DNA of 64,000 bases. Source: Lingula anatina (Eukaryota > Brachiopoda > Lingulata > Lingulida > Lingulidae). Location of the stretch: positions 100,122 to 164,121 of the forward strand of contig NW_019775687.1 of the NCBI RefSeq assembly GCF_001039355.2, in the 5' to 3' direction. Below, piece by piece: positions 62,093 to 64,000 of this stretch. How positions within the stretch are numbered: the stretch's first letter is position 1; the number at the start of each line of letters is the position of its first letter. The position numbers and the translations under genes were made by a program. A model generated the notes under the pieces. The model saw only the letters and a list, made by a program, of their open reading frames with translations. It was not told where the DNA came from and did no database searches.

Positions 62093-62434
62093 AATGATAA
62101 CAACTATTCATTTTGGCCAAAAAAATGGATTTTCCTGGGGTGAACGACAATTTTTCCATACTTACCAATGGTTAATGAATCTATTTCTAAATTCAAAGTT
62201 AGTCCCTGTTTTTTTTTTTTTCTAAAAAGTTTGGTTCTATGTAATAATCTCTTAAGAGATTATTACAGAGTATAGCCATCTATGGAGGTCACGTGGTCCG
62301 ATGACAAGCACAAATTGCAGAATAATTGCTATAACTCCTTTTTTTTGTGGTAAAATAGAATATTATATTTCTAGGAGTTGTTTACAATGCATTTATTGTG
62401 AAATATAGATCTCATACGAAGAGCTGTTATCCCT
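62093..62434 (+). mobile_element. TTAA MITE family, copy 3
   Basis: Flanked by TTAA (62089-62092, 62435-62438). The left end is more diverged (AAATGATAACAACTATTC), while the right end and central CTCTTAAGAG palindrome are retained. It lies in the 3' flank of PLD. Confidence 0.82.
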
Positions 62435-63834
62435 TTAATTTTGATTTTATCAGTAGAAAGGTGAAATAATGTTTTTGATCAATGAGCTTCATAGTAGCTC
62501 AGTGGTTTGATGGAACATTGTAATTAGGGGCTCATTTCTCATAAACAAAAATTTTCAAAAGCAAATGCAAAGAATTTTAGATCACACCTCTTTTATCAAC
62601 CATACCAATTTTTGTGAAAATATCTGACTTGGTTACAGAGTTACCCCACAAACCAATCACTATCTTACATCTATTTACAAAGCAGTTAATTTGACATTTA
62701 AAGGGGGCTGAGCTAAAAGCACATGGGGTGGTGAATAAAATGACAAAAAAGGGGATTTTTGCTCTAAAAGTGTTTTATTTTATTTTCCTATCATACGATA
62801 AGTATTAAATATAAAAGAAATTGGGGGAAAAAGATATTTTGAACAATTTTGGCCATGTTAACATATATATCCACCTAAATAATTTCTGTCAGTGTCACTT
62901 TTGACTATTGTGCAAGACTTTTTGAAGGATGCACATAACTCAATTGATTGCTTCTAGTAAAATCCTATAAACACAACACAATGTTATTATACTTTTGTTT
63001 GGCATTTACTGTGAATAAATGAAGTTTGTAAGTTTAATTTTCGTGTTGTTTTAAGGTGTTTAGAGACATTTCCATTGCTTATATTTTCACTTATGGTATA
63101 GTTTACTATAGTGATTTCATGATTTCTGTTTTAAAGGCTTTTTTGGCATTTTGCGAATCCATGTTTATTTATCAGGCCTTACAAAGGAAACTTTATAACT
63201 TAAAGCCACAAATCAGAGACGATTAATGATTAATGACTTGAAGAGTGATTTTGTGGCTCGATTATATAGATACTGAATTTGGCAAGTCACGAATTTTTGG
63301 TTCCAAGTCACAAAGGGCAATTATTGTTCATTAGGCCTAATTAACCCTTTCTTGGTCACTTAATTTCCAAGTCATTACTTGGAGAATCCTATTAATTCTA
63401 CAGATTCTGAATGACATTTTACTGGTGCACTAAATGGTGCACTTTACTTAAAATGTCCTAACATTTATTTTTTTTATCTTAACCGCTTGAAATTTTCATT
63501 GTTGATAGAAAACATATAAATGCTCGAGTACTTATGTTCTTAAAAAATCAATATTTAGTTGTTATACCACTAGTGTATTTCTCAACTTTGCATTATTTTT
63601 TGTCAAAATTATTACCTATTCACTTATATATTTATTATTGCATAAAAATTGGAGGAAATAATGATCTTTCAATAAGAAATATTATTATAACTTGAAATAC
63701 AAAAAAAAAAAAAAAAAAAAAAAAAAAACAATCTTGCATTAAAATACCAAATTTCAAGATGATTGATTAAAAAATATTGAAAACAGAGCTATTTAAAAAT
63801 AACTCAATTTACATGGGCGATTTGACCAGGACAG

Positions 63835-63857
63835 CACCCCCCCTTCCCCCCCCCCCA

Positions 63858-63892
<35 letters not shown>
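63835..63892. repeat. Poly-C tract followed by (CA)n
   Basis: Same composition order as 3332-3393, near the right edge. An A run lies upstream at about 63702-63728. Confidence 0.87.
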
Positions 63893-63897
<5 letters not shown>

Positions 63898-64000
63898 ACC
63901 AATCAGGCCTTTTTGTGTCTTCTGACCAGGAAAGGGTTAATTTAATGCTGCAGTGTGTAATATTCAGTATTTATTTGTGTGTGTGTCACCTATACTCTCA

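Larger units (their letters stand above)
60401..64000. other. 3' flank of PLD, repeats only
   Basis: AT-rich with no sustained ORF. Contents recognised are a (TA)n tract, TTAA MITE copy 3, an A run and a poly-C/(CA)n tract. A small inverted repeat built on AGCCACAAATCA lies around 63206-63260. Confidence 0.55.

Noticed and set aside
1-64000. tRNA, rRNA or other structured RNA genes
   Set aside because: No cloverleaf with A/B boxes or rRNA-like segment was seen by eye; a covariance-model scan could still find one.

Overview
This is nuclear DNA from an invertebrate animal. It is AT-rich, with large spliced genes, GT-AG introns, long (TA)n tracts and many short non-autonomous transposons. The three genes match metazoan families closely. 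Frequent TACATGTA-type palindromes and a Helentron-like element carrying a ~146 bp tandem array (as in the 'pearl' elements of bivalves) suggest a mollusc, probably a bivalve. That taxonomic call is inference.

Layout. (1) 1-~6,340: no convincing gene. It holds microsatellites, the probable SINHCAF 3' flank, and two weak ORFs. (2) 6,344-~15,160, minus strand: SINHCAF (FAM60A), a SIN3-HDAC corepressor subunit, with four coding exons (303 aa) and a probable upstream non-coding exon beside a perfect NRF1-type palindrome. (3) ~16,550-~37,010, plus strand: PPP6R3-like SAPS-domain regulatory subunit of protein phosphatase 6, with 26 coding exons that join in frame to 1,016 aa. It is head-to-head with SINHCAF, about 1.4 kb between candidate promoter motifs. 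(4) 38,014-60,038, plus strand: phospholipase D of the PLD1/PLD2 type (PX-PH-HKD-HKD), with 26 coding exons that join in frame to 1,696 aa. It is much longer than vertebrate PLD1 because one 1,953 bp exon expands the loop between the two catalytic halves. (5) 60,039-64,000: 3' UTR and flank with repeats.

Exon borders come from splice signals, reading phase and protein-family similarity. All three coding sums divide by three and every junction phase agrees.

The main unexpected points: (a) a 1,465 bp near-perfect direct duplication inside PLD, joined at a single N (50,799), which looks like an assembly artefact; (b) PLD intron 43,992-46,715, which holds a 1,024 bp foldback element beside a Harbinger-type MITE; that MITE carries an antisense copy of PLD's own exon 4, itself split by a 1,005 bp TTAA-flanked element; (c) a three-copy TTAA MITE family; (d) the Helentron-like element in a PPP6R3 intron; (e) a lysine/acid-rich PLD loop with two 63-residue repeats; (f) three DNWA[DA]F motifs in PPP6R3; (g) a GC-AG intron in PLD. 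The three genes belong to separate pathways (transcriptional repression, phosphatase targeting, lipid signalling). Nothing suggests they act together, and no new enzymatic system was found. The novelty lies in the nested mobile DNA and the PLD loop.
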